Origin: Rhodococcus tibetensis
GTDB lineage: Bacteria > Actinomycetota > Actinomycetes > Mycobacteriales > Mycobacteriaceae
Direction of reading: 5' to 3'
Length of the DNA: 64,000 nt
NCBI RefSeq assembly: GCF_024438035.1
Contig: NZ_JANFQF010000001.1
Coordinates: 1 to 64,000 of the forward strand
Part shown: in pieces, positions 18,635 to 29,194 of the stretch
How positions within the stretch are numbered: position 1 is the first letter of the stretch
How the letters are laid out: each line of letters begins with the position of its first letter
Program-made: the position numbers and the translations under genes
The notes under the pieces: generated by a model
Seen by the model: only the letters and a program-made list of their open reading frames with translations
What the model was told of the DNA's origin: nothing
Database searches by the model: none

Positions 18635-20076
18635 GACACAACTCCGGCGGTCGTAGGAACAGGAGCCTGAGTTGCGTTACCGGCCCTCAGATTGGCGAGG
18701 TGCTCCGGACTGAGTAGTCGATCCAGTTCGCCTCGGTCGAGTAGTCCCGCCTCGATCACGAGGTCCGCGACCCTGCGACCGGACACCAGCGCCTCCTGGG
18801 CGATACGGGTCGAAGCGGTGTAGCCGATGTAGGGATTGAGCGCGGTGACGAGCCCGATCGAGTCTTCGACCCGGGCGCGCAGAAGGTCGGTGTTGGCGGT
18901 GATCCCCAAAACGCACTTGTCGGCAAGGATGCGGCAGGCGGCGGCGAGATGCCGCATTCCGTCCGACAGCGAGTGCACGATGATCGGTTCGAAGGCATTG
19001 AGTTGCAGCTGGCCTGATTCGGCGGCCATCGTGATGGTGACGTCGTGACCGATGACCTCGTAGGCCACCTGGTTGAGTACTTCCGGGATCACGGGGTTGA
19101 CCTTGCCGGGCATGATCGACGATCCCGCCTGCACCGGGGGCAGATTGATTTCGTTGAGTCCCGCCCGAGGCCCCGAGGAGAGGAGACGGAGGTCGTTGCA
19201 CACCTTCGACAACTTCACCGCGATTCTCTTCAGGACGCCGGACAAGTGCACGAATTGGCCCACATCCTGGGTGGCTTCCACCAGGTCGGTGGCGAGAACG
19301 AGGGGGAGGCCGGTGAGTTCGCACAGCTTCTCGCACGCGGCCTCGGCGTAACCGGCCGGGGCGTTGAGTCCGGTTCCGATTGCGGTAGCGCCCAGGTTGA
19401 TCTCGTGAACCAGTAGTGCTGCTTCCCCGAGTCGCGCGCGGTCCTCGTCGATCATCACCGAGTACGTGGCGAATTCCTGTCCGAGTGTCATCGGGACCGC
19501 GTCCTGTAATTGGGTGCGGCCCATCTTCACCGTGCCGGCAAATTCCACGGCCTTGGACGCGAACGCCTCCTGCAGTACTCGCAGGGCATCGAGCAGATCC
19601 TCGATCGTCAGGATCGTGGCGATGTTGACTGCCGTGGGGTAGACGTCATTGGTCGATTGGCTGAGGTTGACGTGCTCGTTGGGGTGCAGGTGCTGGTACT
19701 CACCGCGGCGGTGACCGAGGATCTCGAGCGCGCGGTTGGCGATGACCTCGTTTGCGTTCATGTTGGTCGACGTCCCGGCCCCACCCTGGATGACATCTAC
19801 GACGAACTGGTCGTGCCAGCCGCCTTCGACGATTTCTCGGCAGGCCTGACCGATCGCCTCGGCACGGCGGTGGTCGAGAATCCCCAGCTTCTCGTTGGCG
19901 CTCGATGCCGCCCACTTGACGAAGGCGAGTCCGCGAATCAGCGAGGGGTTCGTCGAGATCGGCCGACCGGTGATCGGGAAATTCTCCACCGCACGCAGCG
20001 TGTGGATTCCCCAGTACGACTCGGTGGGGACCTGGCGGTCCCCGAGCAGGTCGTGTTCTGTTCTCGTTTCGAGCAC
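18631..20076 (-). CDS. aspA: Aspartate ammonia-lyase
   Basis: A 481-residue enzyme of the fumarase/aspartase superfamily that converts aspartate to fumarate and ammonia. It has [14 protein letters not shown], the substrate loop [10 protein letters not shown] and the signature [12 protein letters not shown] near residue 320, whose first Ser is the catalytic base. The flanking pattern [17 protein letters not shown] favours aspartase over fumarase. It leads a three-gene operon with a permease and asparaginase. An 11-bp palindrome 94 bp upstream of the start is shared with the divergent GntR gene. Confidence 0.94.
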   Translation of the reverse strand: MLETRTEHDLLGDRQVPTESYWGIHTLRAVENFPITGRPISTNPSLIRGLAFVKWAASSANEKLGILDHRRAEAIGQACREIVEGGWHDQFVVDVIQGGAGTSTNMNANEVIANRALEILGHRRGEYQHLHPNEHVNLSQSTNDVYPTAVNIATILTIEDLLDALRVLQEAFASKAVEFAGTVKMGRTQLQDAVPMTLGQEFATYSVMIDEDRARLGEAALLVHEINLGATAIGTGLNAPAGYAEAACEKLCELTGLPLVLATDLVEATQDVGQFVHLSGVLKRIAVKLSKVCNDLRLLSSGPRAGLNEINLPPVQAGSSIMPGKVNPVIPEVLNQVAYEVIGHDVTITMAAESGQLQLNAFEPIIVHSLSDGMRHLAAACRILADKCVLGITANTDLLRARVEDSIGLVTALNPYIGYTASTRIAQEALVSGRRVADLVIEAGLLDRGELDRLLSPEHLANLRAGNATQAPVPTTAGVVS

Positions 20077-20169
20077 TTGACTTCTTCCTCACGTGGATTC
20101 GCGCTAGCAGTGGTCCCGCGGCGCTCGGAGAGCCATTTGGTAGAGCTACCCTGCTATCTACCTGCCAGG

Positions 20170-20180
20170 CTGTCAGACAG
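20170..20180. promoter_or_regulatory. GntR operator in the aspA promoter region
   Basis: CTGTCAGACAG is an inverted repeat (CTGTC/GACAG around one base). It lies 94 bp upstream of the aspA start. An identical copy overlaps the start of the divergent regulator gene (20275-20285). FCD-type GntR proteins bind short palindromes like this, so control of the operon by the neighbour is likely. Confidence 0.68.
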
Positions 20181-20268
20181 GTGTAATTGTTACGTGGCTC
20201 ACTTCCTGTCGTCAACCCCTCGGCCACGCAGGTTGACGCCTTTGCCTGGTCGTGAGCAGAATAACGCC

Positions 20269-20988
20269 ATGAACCTGTCAGACAGCTGGGCAGCCAGGCG
20301 TCCTGTAACCGCACGGGTCAGCGCCGCAGAAGCCGTCCTCGCGGACCTGCGCGGCGCCATCACCTCGGGCGAGCTGTCGGTCGGTGAACGGCTTCCGTCG
20401 GAGGCGTCGTTGGCGGCTCGGCACGGGGTCAGTCGTTCGGTCATCCGCGAGGCCCTTCGCTCATGTCATGCACTCGGACTCACCGAGACCAAGTCAGGCT
20501 TGGGCACGTTTGTCGTCAGTGATTCGATCGCACGCGACCTCGACTTCGGAAACTATGCCGCCAACGAGCTCGTCGAGGCGCGCCCTCATGTGGAGATCCC
20601 CGCTGCCGGATGGGCGGCGCAACGGCACTCTGTCGAAGATCTTGCAGCCCTCCGCGGTCTGGCCGAGCAGATGCGCGAGGAGGACGACCCCCTGGTGTGG
20701 GTGTCCCTGGACGCGCAGTTCCACGCGCTGATCGCCCGGACAAGCCGCAATCGTGTATTCGAATCGGTGATTGTCGATATCCGTGAAGCGCTGACCCGGC
20801 AGTCGGAAACGCTCAACCTGGTCGCCGGTCGGCAGCAGAAGTCGAACGACGAGCACGATCGGATAGTCGACGGAATCGAATCGAGAAGCTACGAGGTGGC
20901 GGCGCAGGCCATGGCGGAACACCTCGACGCCGTGCGTGTCGCATTGGAATCCGTTGTCGGCGAGTCGTATTCGACGCCTCAACCATAA
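20269..20988 (+). CDS. GntR-family (FCD) transcriptional regulator of the aspartate operon
   Basis: A 239-residue regulator with an N-terminal winged helix (SELSVGERLPSEASLAARHG then VSRSVIREAL) and an FCD ligand domain whose metal-binding residues appear in SLDAQFHALIARTSRN and MAEHLDAVR. I chose the ATG at 20269 because the family fold starts about 20 residues later; upstream the same frame runs antisense through aspA and is not coding. An operator palindrome covers codons 3-6, so the protein probably represses its own gene. Aspartate, asparagine or fumarate are plausible ligands (inference). Confidence 0.88.
   Translation: MNLSDSWAARRPVTARVSAAEAVLADLRGAITSGELSVGERLPSEASLAARHGVSRSVIREALRSCHALGLTETKSGLGTFVVSDSIARDLDFGNYAANELVEARPHVEIPAAGWAAQRHSVEDLAALRGLAEQMREEDDPLVWVSLDAQFHALIARTSRNRVFESVIVDIREALTRQSETLNLVAGRQQKSNDEHDRIVDGIESRSYEVAAQAMAEHLDAVRVALESVVGESYSTPQP
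20275..20285. promoter_or_regulatory. Second GntR operator, inside the regulator's first codons
   Basis: The same CTGTCAGACAG as at 20170-20180, 105 bp apart (ten helical turns). It begins at the third codon of the regulator gene. Binding would stop its own transcription, and the spacing would permit looping with the aspA site. Confidence 0.62.
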
Positions 20989-21024
20989 GAGATGGTCGGT
21001 TGCTACGCCACGGCCACCCGAAAG

Positions 21025-22110
21025 CTAGTCGTACGGACCGGAAATCGACGTTTCGGCGAGCCTGGAGAGGCCCTCTCGGATGTGTCGAGCCCACAACCCG
21101 CCGATCCCCTCCACCGACTGCAGGTCGGCGGCGGTCGCGGCGAGCAGCGACTGCAATGTCCCGAATGATCCGACGAGACGATGAATCTGGTTGAACTGCA
21201 ACCGGGGAACTCGAGTGAGAACCCGGTAACCGCGTGGACTCATCGGGGCCTCGAGTGCTTCGATGGTGCCCGGATATCCGAACGCCCGGGCCAATGTCGT
21301 GAGGTCGAGCAGATCGGCGTCGGTGATCTTGTCGAGTGCGGTCAACGATTTTTCGACATCGGTGGCAGGGGCGGGGCCCGTGCCGGCGAGGTAGTCGCGG
21401 ACGATCAGTTCCCTTGCCACATCGTTGTCGCCGACGAGCTCTTCGAGTTGGAGGGCGAGCTGACGGCCGTCGGTCCCCAGTTCGAGTACGTCCTGCTCGA
21501 TTTCCACGGATACACGGCGCACCATCTCGAGCCGCTGCACCACCGTGAGCGCGTCGCGGAGAGTGACGAAATCCTCGATCTCGACGACCGAGAGCTGGCG
21601 GGTGACCTCGTCGAGGCGAGCCTTGTACCGCTCGAGGGTGGCGACCGCCTGATTGGCCCGGGACAAGATGGTGGCAGAGCCGTCGATGACGTGGCGTATC
21701 CCGCCGACATACACACTGACGATGCTCATCGACTGGCTTACCGACACCACGGGGTACCCCGTCTGCATCGCCGTGCGCTCGGCGGCACGGTGCCGGGTGC
21801 CGGACTCGACGGTGGGGATCTTGTGGTCGGGAACGAGCTGGACGTTGGCCCGGACGATGCGTGAACCGTCCGTGGACAGAACCACGGCGCCGTCCATTTT
21901 CGACAGCTCCCGCAGCCGTGTGGGGGCGAACTCGACATCGAGCTCGAAGCCGCCGTCGCAGATTTCTTCCATCTGCTCGTCATAACCGAGGACTATCAGG
22001 GCGCCCGTCCGGCCACGGAGAATACGTTCGAGGCCGTCGCGCAGCGCTGTTCCGGGGGCCAACCGGGCAATCGTTTCGCGCAGCGCAGACGACGACTCTG
22101 CATCGTTCAT
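21025..22110 (-). CDS. disA: Diadenylate cyclase / DNA integrity scanning protein DisA
   Basis: A 361-residue protein that makes the second messenger c-di-AMP from two ATP. The N-terminal cyclase domain contains the DGA motif (residues 73-75) and GTRHR (104-108). A helical linker follows, and the C-terminus has a helix-hairpin-helix DNA-binding region ([20 protein letters not shown]). In Bacillus the protein scans DNA and stops at branched structures. Convergent neighbours are the aspartate regulator on one side; on the other the thioesterase and radA follow, as radA neighbours disA in mycobacteria. Confidence 0.96.
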   Translation of the reverse strand: MNDAESSSALRETIARLAPGTALRDGLERILRGRTGALIVLGYDEQMEEICDGGFELDVEFAPTRLRELSKMDGAVVLSTDGSRIVRANVQLVPDHKIPTVESGTRHRAAERTAMQTGYPVVSVSQSMSIVSVYVGGIRHVIDGSATILSRANQAVATLERYKARLDEVTRQLSVVEIEDFVTLRDALTVVQRLEMVRRVSVEIEQDVLELGTDGRQLALQLEELVGDNDVARELIVRDYLAGTGPAPATDVEKSLTALDKITDADLLDLTTLARAFGYPGTIEALEAPMSPRGYRVLTRVPRLQFNQIHRLVGSFGTLQSLLAATAADLQSVEGIGGLWARHIREGLSRLAETSISGPYD

Positions 22111-22196
22111 CGCGAAACACTCCCGCTGAGGTAGACGTCACTTTGTATGGGACCGTCGTGGAATAGGGCTCGGACCCGCGTTTAGATTACCTATCC

Positions 22197-22760
22197 ATGA
22201 GCAGTACCTGGACTTTGCCCGACGACCTGACCGTGCCGGAACCGGTTCCCACCTTTCCCACTGCAGGTCAGCCCGTGCCGCAGCACTGGAGTCGATGCTT
22301 CGGGTGCGGCGACCAGTCGCCGGCCGGGATGTCCATGAGCTTCACGGCCGGGGAGGGGCTCGACGTGTGGGGACGTCTCGAGGTGGCCACCCGCCACCAG
22401 GGCGGTCCAGGAGTGATCCACGGCGGCATCCTGTCGACGGCGTTCGACGAAGCGCTGGGCATGGCGTGCCGCGCGACGGTGGACGGTCCGGTGGTCACCG
22501 GTCATCTGGAGATCGACTTCGCGCGGCCAATTCCGCTGGGGTCGGTGCTGGAATTCCACGCGCGAATCGACGGAACGATCCGTCGCAAGGTCTACGCGAG
22601 TGCGGAGGCGCGCATCGTCGAGGGTCCGAACGCCGATCCCGACGTGGTAGTGGCCACGTCGCGGGGATTGTTCCTCACTGTCACGGCCGCGCACTTCGAG
22701 AAGACCAAGAACTTCGTCGACGGGGTTCCGGGCATGCCGTTCGGCACATCGTCGATTTGA
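22197..22760 (+). CDS. Hotdog-fold thioesterase (PaaI-like)
   Basis: A 187-residue single-hotdog protein. The core motif GVIHGGILSTAFDEALGM contains the conserved HGG and a catalytic-type Asp. The N-terminal SRCFGCGDQSPAGM is typical of an acyl-CoA thioesterase subgroup in actinobacteria, with Cys residues in CFGCG. The likely reaction is hydrolysis of acyl-CoA; the acyl group is unknown. It lies between disA and radA, where M. tuberculosis has no gene as far as I recall. It ends three bases before the convergent radA stop. Confidence 0.82.
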   Translation: MSSTWTLPDDLTVPEPVPTFPTAGQPVPQHWSRCFGCGDQSPAGMSMSFTAGEGLDVWGRLEVATRHQGGPGVIHGGILSTAFDEALGMACRATVDGPVVTGHLEIDFARPIPLGSVLEFHARIDGTIRRKVYASAEARIVEGPNADPDVVVATSRGLFLTVTAAHFEKTKNFVDGVPGMPFGTSSI

Positions 22761-22763
22761 TGG

Positions 22764-24149
22764 CTATACCCGCAGGGCCGCGATGGCTGCCCCGAGATTC
22801 CCGACCTCGGTGACCTTCATTCCGGGAGGGGCCGCGCCGGAGTCGAGGGGAACGAGGGCCCGGGTGAATCCCAGGCGGGCTGCTTCGGCGAGCCGTCGCC
22901 CGACGCCGGGAACGCGCCGGACCTCGCCGGCCAGTCCCACTTCACCGAGGATCACGAGCCCGTCGGGAACGGGCTTGTCTTTCACTGCGGAGGCGACGGC
23001 GAGTGCCAGCGCCAGGTCTGCGGACGGCTCGGTCATCCGCATGCCGCCGACCGTCGCCGCGTAGACGTCGTTCTTGGCGATCGGCACGCCGCACCGACGG
23101 TCCAGCACGGCCAGCACCATGGCCACGCGTGCGCTGTCGAGCCCGCTCACCGCGCGCCGGGGGGCGGGCATGGAGGTTGCGGCCACGAGCGCCTGGACCT
23201 CGCCGAGAAGGGGACGCTTGCCGTCCATCATGACCGTGACCGCGGTTCCGGGAACCGCTTCGGCCCGGTGGTGCAGGAACAGTCCCGAGGGGTCGCTGAT
23301 GCCGGCGATGCCGTCTTCCCGGAGTTCGAAGCACCCGACCTCGTCGGCGGCACCGAAGCGGTTCTTGACGCCGCGCACCATGCGGAGCGTGGAGTGCTTG
23401 TCGCCCTCGAAGTGCAGGACAACATCGACGAGATGTTCGAGCGACCGTGGACCGGCGACGGCGCCGTCCTTCGTGACGTGACCGATCAGCAGAACCGGGA
23501 CCCCGCTGGCTTTCGCGAGCGACGTCAGCGCACTGGTGACGGCCTTGACCTGGGTGACGCCACCGACGACGCCGTCGACGTCGGCGGCAAGCATGGTCTG
23601 TACGGAGTCGACGATCAGCAGGGTGGGACGTACCTGCTCGACGTGTCCGAGGATGGTGGCGAGATCGGATTCGGCGGCGAGATAGACCCGCTCGTGCACC
23701 GCGCCCGTCCGATCGGCGCGTAGCCGTACCTGCCCGGCGGATTCTTCACCCGTGACGTAGAGGGATCGGTCGTCCGGACCCCGCCGCGCCCACTGGTGCA
23801 CGACCTCGAGGAGGAGCGTGGACTTGCCGACGCCGGGTTCGCCCGCGAGCAGAACGACCGACCCCGGAACCACGCCACCGCCGAGGACACGGTCGAGTTC
23901 ACCGATTCCGGTGGGCTTGGCGCGAGTGGACGTGCTGTCGATACGCGTGATGGGTGTTGCCGGCGTGGACGGAAGGACGGCCCCAGCACCCGCCTTCGCG
24001 AGAGAGGCACCGGGACGGCTCGCGACCGGCGCGAGGATCGGAGCCTCGTCCATCGACCCCCAGCTGCCGCACTCGGGACAGCGGCCGACCCATTTGGGCA
24101 CGGTGCACTGACACGACGAGCACCGGAAACTGGACTTGAGTTTGGCCAC
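22764..24149 (-). CDS. radA: DNA repair protein RadA
   Basis: A 461-residue RecA-related ATPase that helps branch migration in recombination. It has an N-terminal zinc finger (Cys10, Cys13, Cys24, Cys27), a Walker A motif GEPGVGKST (103-111), the RadA-specific KNRFG motif and a C-terminal Lon-protease-like domain ([20 protein letters not shown]). The length is normal. The pairing with disA is conserved; DisA is known to interact with RadA/Sms in several bacteria. Confidence 0.96.
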   Translation of the reverse strand: MAKLKSSFRCSSCQCTVPKWVGRCPECGSWGSMDEAPILAPVASRPGASLAKAGAGAVLPSTPATPITRIDSTSTRAKPTGIGELDRVLGGGVVPGSVVLLAGEPGVGKSTLLLEVVHQWARRGPDDRSLYVTGEESAGQVRLRADRTGAVHERVYLAAESDLATILGHVEQVRPTLLIVDSVQTMLAADVDGVVGGVTQVKAVTSALTSLAKASGVPVLLIGHVTKDGAVAGPRSLEHLVDVVLHFEGDKHSTLRMVRGVKNRFGAADEVGCFELREDGIAGISDPSGLFLHHRAEAVPGTAVTVMMDGKRPLLGEVQALVAATSMPAPRRAVSGLDSARVAMVLAVLDRRCGVPIAKNDVYAATVGGMRMTEPSADLALALAVASAVKDKPVPDGLVILGEVGLAGEVRRVPGVGRRLAEAARLGFTRALVPLDSGAAPPGMKVTEVGNLGAAIAALRV

Positions 24150-24196
24150 CGACGCAGCCTAGAGAGCCGGTCCGACAGACCGGCCCCGGGCGGCCG

Positions 24197-24832
24197 TCAG
24201 TGTCCGCCGCCGCCCTCGGCCTGGGTGCCCGCCGACTTGTCGGACACGTGTCGCTCGGTTTCGTGACCGGCATCGACGGGAACGGACACGGTGACGTCAC
24301 CGGCCTTCTCGAACGTGAAGGTGACGGGGAAGGTGAGGCCGGGGCGCACACCCTCCTTCAGGTCGTCCAGCGTGACCAGGACGACATCGCTGGGGACCTC
24401 GGCGGCCTGGTCACGTTCCTGCTCGGCGTGACCGCCCTCCACGGCGTCCTGTGCGACGTCACCGGCGACGAGCGCCGTCTGCGGCGGAATCTCCTGGCCG
24501 CCGGCGGCATCTCGAATCGTGACGGTCTCGGCGACGTCGGTGCTGATCTTGGTCAACTTGTCGGCGGTGTCTTCGTTGTTGTTGATCGCCGCGAAGGCGA
24601 GGACCGCTTTGCCGCCGGCCTCGATGCTGTACTCGTCCGAGTTGGGGTACACCACGTGCACGTTCCGCAAGGCGATCGAACCGAGGTCGGCGCCGTTGCC
24701 ATTGACCGCAGCGACCTGACTCGAGGTCTGGGTGATCTGTCCCGCACCGCAAGCGGACAGCGTGAGGGCTGCGCCGGCAGCGAGAGCAACGGCGGTCGCG
24801 ACTCGGCGAGTCGGCTTGTCGAGAGCAGTCAC
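24197..24832 (-). CDS. lpqE: Lipoprotein LpqE-like
   Basis: A 211-residue lipoprotein. The signal peptide ends in the lipobox LSAC near residue 29, after which the mature part has about 170 residues and a Gly/His-rich tail. The domain resembles PCu(A)C-type copper chaperones in layout, with late VTVSVPVDAGHE, but the metal motif cannot be confirmed. I chose the GTG at 24832, preceded by GGAGGACAACCC. The position between radA and carD matches lpqE (Rv3584) of M. tuberculosis, though the strand relations follow the local order. It acts at the outer face of the membrane; its precise role is unknown. Confidence 0.85.
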   Translation of the reverse strand: MTALDKPTRRVATAVALAAGAALTLSACGAGQITQTSSQVAAVNGNGADLGSIALRNVHVVYPNSDEYSIEAGGKAVLAFAAINNNEDTADKLTKISTDVAETVTIRDAAGGQEIPPQTALVAGDVAQDAVEGGHAEQERDQAAEVPSDVVLVTLDDLKEGVRPGLTFPVTFTFEKAGDVTVSVPVDAGHETERHVSDKSAGTQAEGGGGH

Positions 24833-25065
24833 GGGTTGTCCTCCAGTGTCAGGTTCGCACTCCAACTAGGCAGAGTAGTAGTTCCCTCGTACGGCCCGGT
24901 CGCTGGGTACTCACAATGGTTGTCTGCGTGCGCTTTCGGTCTCGAAGAACGGCCTGTTCGGAGCCCCTGAGATGCACGTATCCCAGGCGCTGTCAACCCC
25001 TACGATCAAGCGTCGGGGCCCCTGACCTGCACCGTTGATGCGACCTGGATCCGGTCACGTGTTAA

Positions 25066-25584
<519 letters not shown>

Positions 25585-25601
25585 ACAGCCGCGACGCCGC
25601 A

Positions 25602-26282
25602 GTGACCGCAGAGCGAGGTCCTGTAGTCGCGCTGGTTCCCGCCGCTGGTCAGGGAGTGCGGTTGGGCGAGATGACGCCCAAGGCATTCGTTGATCTCGGT
25701 GGAAAGACCATGCTTGTACGCGCGGTCGACGGGCTCCTCCAGTCGGGGGCTGTCGACCGCGTCGTCGTGATCGTGCCGGAAGAGCTCGTCGATTCCACTC
25801 GCGACACCCTTCCCGGCGCAGTTGTCGTCGTGCCGGGCGGCAGCGAACGGACGGATTCGGTGAGGGCCGGGCTCGCAGTCGCCGACGATGCCGAATACGT
25901 GCTGGTCCACGATGCCGCCCGCGCGCTCACGCCCCCGTCGCTCATCGCGCGGGTCGTTGCGGAACTGCGCTGCGGCCGCGACGCCGTCATCCCAGTCCTC
26001 CCGGTAACGGACACGATCAAGACCGTCGACGTGCTTGGTGCCGTGACCGGAACTCCCGAACGTTCCGAATTGCGGGCGGTTCAGACGCCACAAGGGTTCA
26101 CGGCACCACTGCTCCGACGGGCCTACGCCGCCGCGGACGGCATTGCCACCGATGACGCCGGCCTGGTGGAGCGCCTCGGTGAGCAGGTCCGCAGCATCGT
26201 CGGGGAGCCCAGAGCATTCAAGATCACCACACCGCTGGACCTCGTGCTGGCCCGCGCGCTGGTGGAAGAGGGAGTGAACTAG
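25602..26282 (+). CDS. ispD: 2-C-methyl-D-erythritol 4-phosphate cytidylyltransferase
   Basis: A 226-residue enzyme of the non-mevalonate isoprenoid pathway (MEP + CTP to CDP-ME). Motifs are [11 protein letters not shown] with a Lys in [13 protein letters not shown] and VQTPQGF. I start at the GTG at 25602, which fits the family N-terminus; the same frame runs upstream through carD antisensely overlapping code and is not real. The stop shares one base with the GTG of ispF, so the two are coupled, as in many actinobacteria. Confidence 0.95.
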   Translation: MTAERGPVVALVPAAGQGVRLGEMTPKAFVDLGGKTMLVRAVDGLLQSGAVDRVVVIVPEELVDSTRDTLPGAVVVVPGGSERTDSVRAGLAVADDAEYVLVHDAARALTPPSLIARVVAELRCGRDAVIPVLPVTDTIKTVDVLGAVTGTPERSELRAVQTPQGFTAPLLRRAYAAADGIATDDAGLVERLGEQVRSIVGEPRAFKITTPLDLVLARALVEEGVN

Positions 26283-26758
26283 TGCGAGTTGGTATCGGTA
26301 CGGACGTCCATCCGATCGAGCAGGGGCGTCCGTGCTGGATGGCCGGTCTGCTCTTCGAGGGCGAGGATGGTTGCGCCGGGCACTCGGACGGAGATGTCGC
26401 GGTCCATGCACTGTGTGACGCGTTGCTGTCGGCCGCGGGACTCGGCGATCTCGGTTCGGTTTTCGGGACGGGCAGGCCCGAATGGTCGGGAGTCAGTGGC
26501 GCCGCAATGCTCGCCGAGGTGAGACGACTGCTCGGGGAAGAAAACCTCGGTGTCGCCAATGCCGCCGTCCAGGTGATCGGGAATCGACCGAAGATCGGAC
26601 CGCGCAGAGACGAAGCGCAGAAGGTGTTGAGTGAGATTCTGGGCGCACCGGTTTCGGTGTCCGCGACCACCACCGATGGTCTCGGACTTACCGGGCGGGG
26701 CGAGGGGATCGCCGCGGTGGCCACCGCGTTGGTCATTCCTACTCAAAGCGCCAGGTAA
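26282..26758 (+). CDS. ispF: 2-C-methyl-D-erythritol 2,4-cyclodiphosphate synthase
   Basis: A 158-residue trimeric zinc enzyme that cyclises CDP-ME 2-phosphate. The zinc ligands are Asp8 and His10 in TDVHPI and a His in [34 protein letters not shown] closes the active site. The GTG start overlaps the ispD stop by one base (TAGTG). It is followed 11 bp later by cysS. Confidence 0.95.
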   Translation: MRVGIGTDVHPIEQGRPCWMAGLLFEGEDGCAGHSDGDVAVHALCDALLSAAGLGDLGSVFGTGRPEWSGVSGAAMLAEVRRLLGEENLGVANAAVQVIGNRPKIGPRRDEAQKVLSEILGAPVSVSATTTDGLGLTGRGEGIAAVATALVIPTQSAR

Positions 26759-26769
26759 GATCGCTGGTC

Positions 26770-28164
26770 GTGACCCTGCGCCTATTCGACACCGAGACGC
26801 GGGCCATGCGTGACTTCGTTCCGCTGGCCCCTGGACACGCATCGGTGTATCTGTGTGGGGCCACGGTGCAGGGCGACCCCCACATCGGGCACGTACGCAG
26901 TGGCGTCGCATTCGACGTACTGCGACGCTGGTTGCTCGCCCACGACTTCGACGTGGCCTTCGTGCGCAATGTCACCGACATCGACGACAAGATCTTGAAC
27001 AAGGCCGCCGAGGCCGGTCGCCCCTGGTGGGAGTGGGCCGCCACATTCGAGCGGTCCTTCACCTGGGCGTATCAGCAGCTCGGTGTCCTTCCGCCGTCGA
27101 TCGAGCCGCGGGCCACCGGGCACGTCACCCAGATGGTCGAGATGATGCAGCGACTGATCGACAACGGTCACGCGTATGCCTCGGGTGGTGACGTCTACTT
27201 CGACGTGCGCAGTTACGCGGGCTACGGCAGCCTCTCCGGGCACAAGCTCGACGACGTGCACCAAGGTGAGAGTGCCGGCGAATGCAAACGGGATCCCCGA
27301 GACTTCACGCTGTGGAAGGCGGCTAAGCCCGGCGAGCCTTCGTGGCCGACGCCGTGGGGTCGTGGTCGTCCGGGATGGCACCTCGAGTGCTCGGCGATGG
27401 CCGAGTTCTATCTAGGTGCCGAGTTCGACATTCACTGCGGCGGGCTCGACCTCGTTTTCCCCCACCATGAGAACGAGATCGCACAGGCCAAGTGTGCCGG
27501 CGACGGTTTCGCGCAGTACTGGTTGCACAACGGCTGGGTCACCATGGGTGGCGAAAAGATGTCGAAGTCGCTCGGCAATGTTCTTTCGGTGCCGAACGTG
27601 CTGAAAAAGGTGCGGCCGCAGGAACTTCGGTACTACCTCGGCAGCGCACACTATCGGTCGATGCTCGAGTACTCCGACACCGCGCTCGACGAAGGGGCTG
27701 CGGCGTTCCGTCGGGTCGAATCTTTCGTGAACCGGACCTGTGAGCGGGCCGGTGACGTTCCCGTCGGCCGTTGGACGGAGGCGTTCGGTCGTGCGCTCGA
27801 CGACGATCTCGCCGTCCCAGCCGCGCTCGCCGACGTACACGGCCGGGTGCGCGAGGGCAACATCGCTCTCGAAGGCGGAGACCTCGAAGGCGCGCGTGAG
27901 GTCGCGTCGCAGGTACGGGCCATGATGGGGATCCTCGGTGTGGACCCCCTCGATCCGCACTGGACTCAGGACACCGCGGATGCGTCCGCGGCGACCGATG
28001 CCCTGGACGTACTTGTCAGGGCCGAATTGGAGCGTAGGCAGAGTGCCCGCGCCGAGAAGAACTGGGCTGTGGCCGACGAGGTGCGTGACCGGCTCATCCG
28101 GGCGGGCGTCGAGGTCACCGATACCCCCAACGGGCCCGAGTGGTCTCTCAAGGCAGGACAGTAG
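26770..28164 (+). CDS. cysS: Cysteinyl-tRNA synthetase
   Basis: A 464-residue class I synthetase. HIGHVRSG is the HIGH motif and KMSKSLGN the second ATP-binding motif. Zinc ligands are the Cys in YLCGATVQ, the Cys in WHLECSAM and a His in [10 protein letters not shown]. The C-terminal anticodon-binding helical domain is normal in length. The start is a GTG. The neighbour order ispF-cysS-rlmB is the same as in M. tuberculosis (cysS1). The MshC paralogue of mycothiol synthesis is excluded by the intact C-terminal domain and neighbourhood. Confidence 0.95.
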   Translation: MTLRLFDTETRAMRDFVPLAPGHASVYLCGATVQGDPHIGHVRSGVAFDVLRRWLLAHDFDVAFVRNVTDIDDKILNKAAEAGRPWWEWAATFERSFTWAYQQLGVLPPSIEPRATGHVTQMVEMMQRLIDNGHAYASGGDVYFDVRSYAGYGSLSGHKLDDVHQGESAGECKRDPRDFTLWKAAKPGEPSWPTPWGRGRPGWHLECSAMAEFYLGAEFDIHCGGLDLVFPHHENEIAQAKCAGDGFAQYWLHNGWVTMGGEKMSKSLGNVLSVPNVLKKVRPQELRYYLGSAHYRSMLEYSDTALDEGAAAFRRVESFVNRTCERAGDVPVGRWTEAFGRALDDDLAVPAALADVHGRVREGNIALEGGDLEGAREVASQVRAMMGILGVDPLDPHWTQDTADASAATDALDVLVRAELERRQSARAEKNWAVADEVRDRLIRAGVEVTDTPNGPEWSLKAGQ

Positions 28165-28166
28165 TA

Positions 28167-29135
28167 ATGGCTGGAAATTCGAGTAGGCGCGGAGCCGTCC
28201 GCAAGTCGGGTACGAAGAAGGGGCAGGTCGCCGGCTCCGGTGGCCAGCGTCGCAGGGGACTCGAGGGACGAGGCGCAACTCCGCCCGCCGAGGCCCGCAC
28301 TAAACATCCCGCTGCCAAGCGGGCCGCGAAAGCCAGCCGTGAGGCCGAGAAGCAGCCGGGTCGCGGCAGGCAGACCGCGGGACGCAAAGTCCTCGACGGA
28401 CCCGAGACCGTGCTGGGCCGCAATCCTGTCGTCGAGTGTCTGCGCGCCGGTGTCCCCGCGACCGCCCTGTATGTCGCGGTCGGCACCGAGAGCGACGATC
28501 GTCTCAAGGAATCCGTGCAGCGGGCCGCCGACGCCGGAATTTCCATTCTCGAGGTTCCGCGAACCGATCTCGACCGGCTCAGCGCCAACGGCCTGCACCA
28601 AGGGATCGCATTGCAGGTGCCGCCGTACCGCTACGCGCACCCCGACGACCTCCTCGCAGAGGCCCGTAAGCATCAGGAGGCGCCGCTGCTCGTGGCCCTC
28701 GACAACATCACCGATCCGCGTAACCTCGGTGCCGTCGTGCGATCGGTGGCTGCGTTCGGCGGACACGGTGTGGTCATCCCGGAGCGCCGTAGCGCAGCGG
28801 TCACCGCGGTCGCCTGGCGTACGAGTGCGGGAGCGGCAGCCCGGTTGCCGATCGCCCGCGCCACGAACCTCACTCGGACGCTGAAGGATTGGGCGTCCAA
28901 GGGTGTTCAGGTCGTCGGTCTCGACGCCGGTGGTGACACCACTCTCGACGACTTCGACGGCAGCGGTCCCGTCGTGGTCGTGGTCGGCTCGGAGGGCAAA
29001 GGACTGTCACGTCTGGTTCGGGAGAACTGTGACGCCATCCTCAGCATCCCGATGGCCGGGCCCGTCGAGTCGCTCAACGCGTCCGTCGCCGCGGGCGTGG
29101 TGCTGGCCGACATCGCGCGTCGCCGCCGCAGCTAG
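28167..29135 (+). CDS. rlmB: 23S rRNA 2'-O-methyltransferase (RlmB/TrmH family)
   Basis: A 322-residue SPOUT methyltransferase. The N-terminal 75 residues are a basic, disordered extension (Lys/Arg/Gly-rich); then comes the small substrate-binding domain ([14 protein letters not shown]) and the catalytic knot with motif 1 [14 protein letters not shown], motif 2 [11 protein letters not shown] and motif 3 [17 protein letters not shown]. It should methylate the ribose of G2251-equivalent in 23S rRNA with SAM. I chose the ATG at 28167, two bases after the cysS stop. It ends the carD-led operon. Confidence 0.93.
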   Translation: MAGNSSRRGAVRKSGTKKGQVAGSGGQRRRGLEGRGATPPAEARTKHPAAKRAAKASREAEKQPGRGRQTAGRKVLDGPETVLGRNPVVECLRAGVPATALYVAVGTESDDRLKESVQRAADAGISILEVPRTDLDRLSANGLHQGIALQVPPYRYAHPDDLLAEARKHQEAPLLVALDNITDPRNLGAVVRSVAAFGGHGVVIPERRSAAVTAVAWRTSAGAAARLPIARATNLTRTLKDWASKGVQVVGLDAGGDTTLDDFDGSGPVVVVVGSEGKGLSRLVRENCDAILSIPMAGPVESLNASVAAGVVLADIARRRRS

Positions 29136-29194
29136 CTGGAACCCTCCACACTGTGACGACGGACGCCGAAGCGTCGCGGGCTCCACAATAAGAG

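Noticed and set aside
19510-20268. A longer GntR protein starting far upstream
   Set aside because: The extra frame is antisense to aspA; the winged-helix fold begins right after the ATG at 20269.
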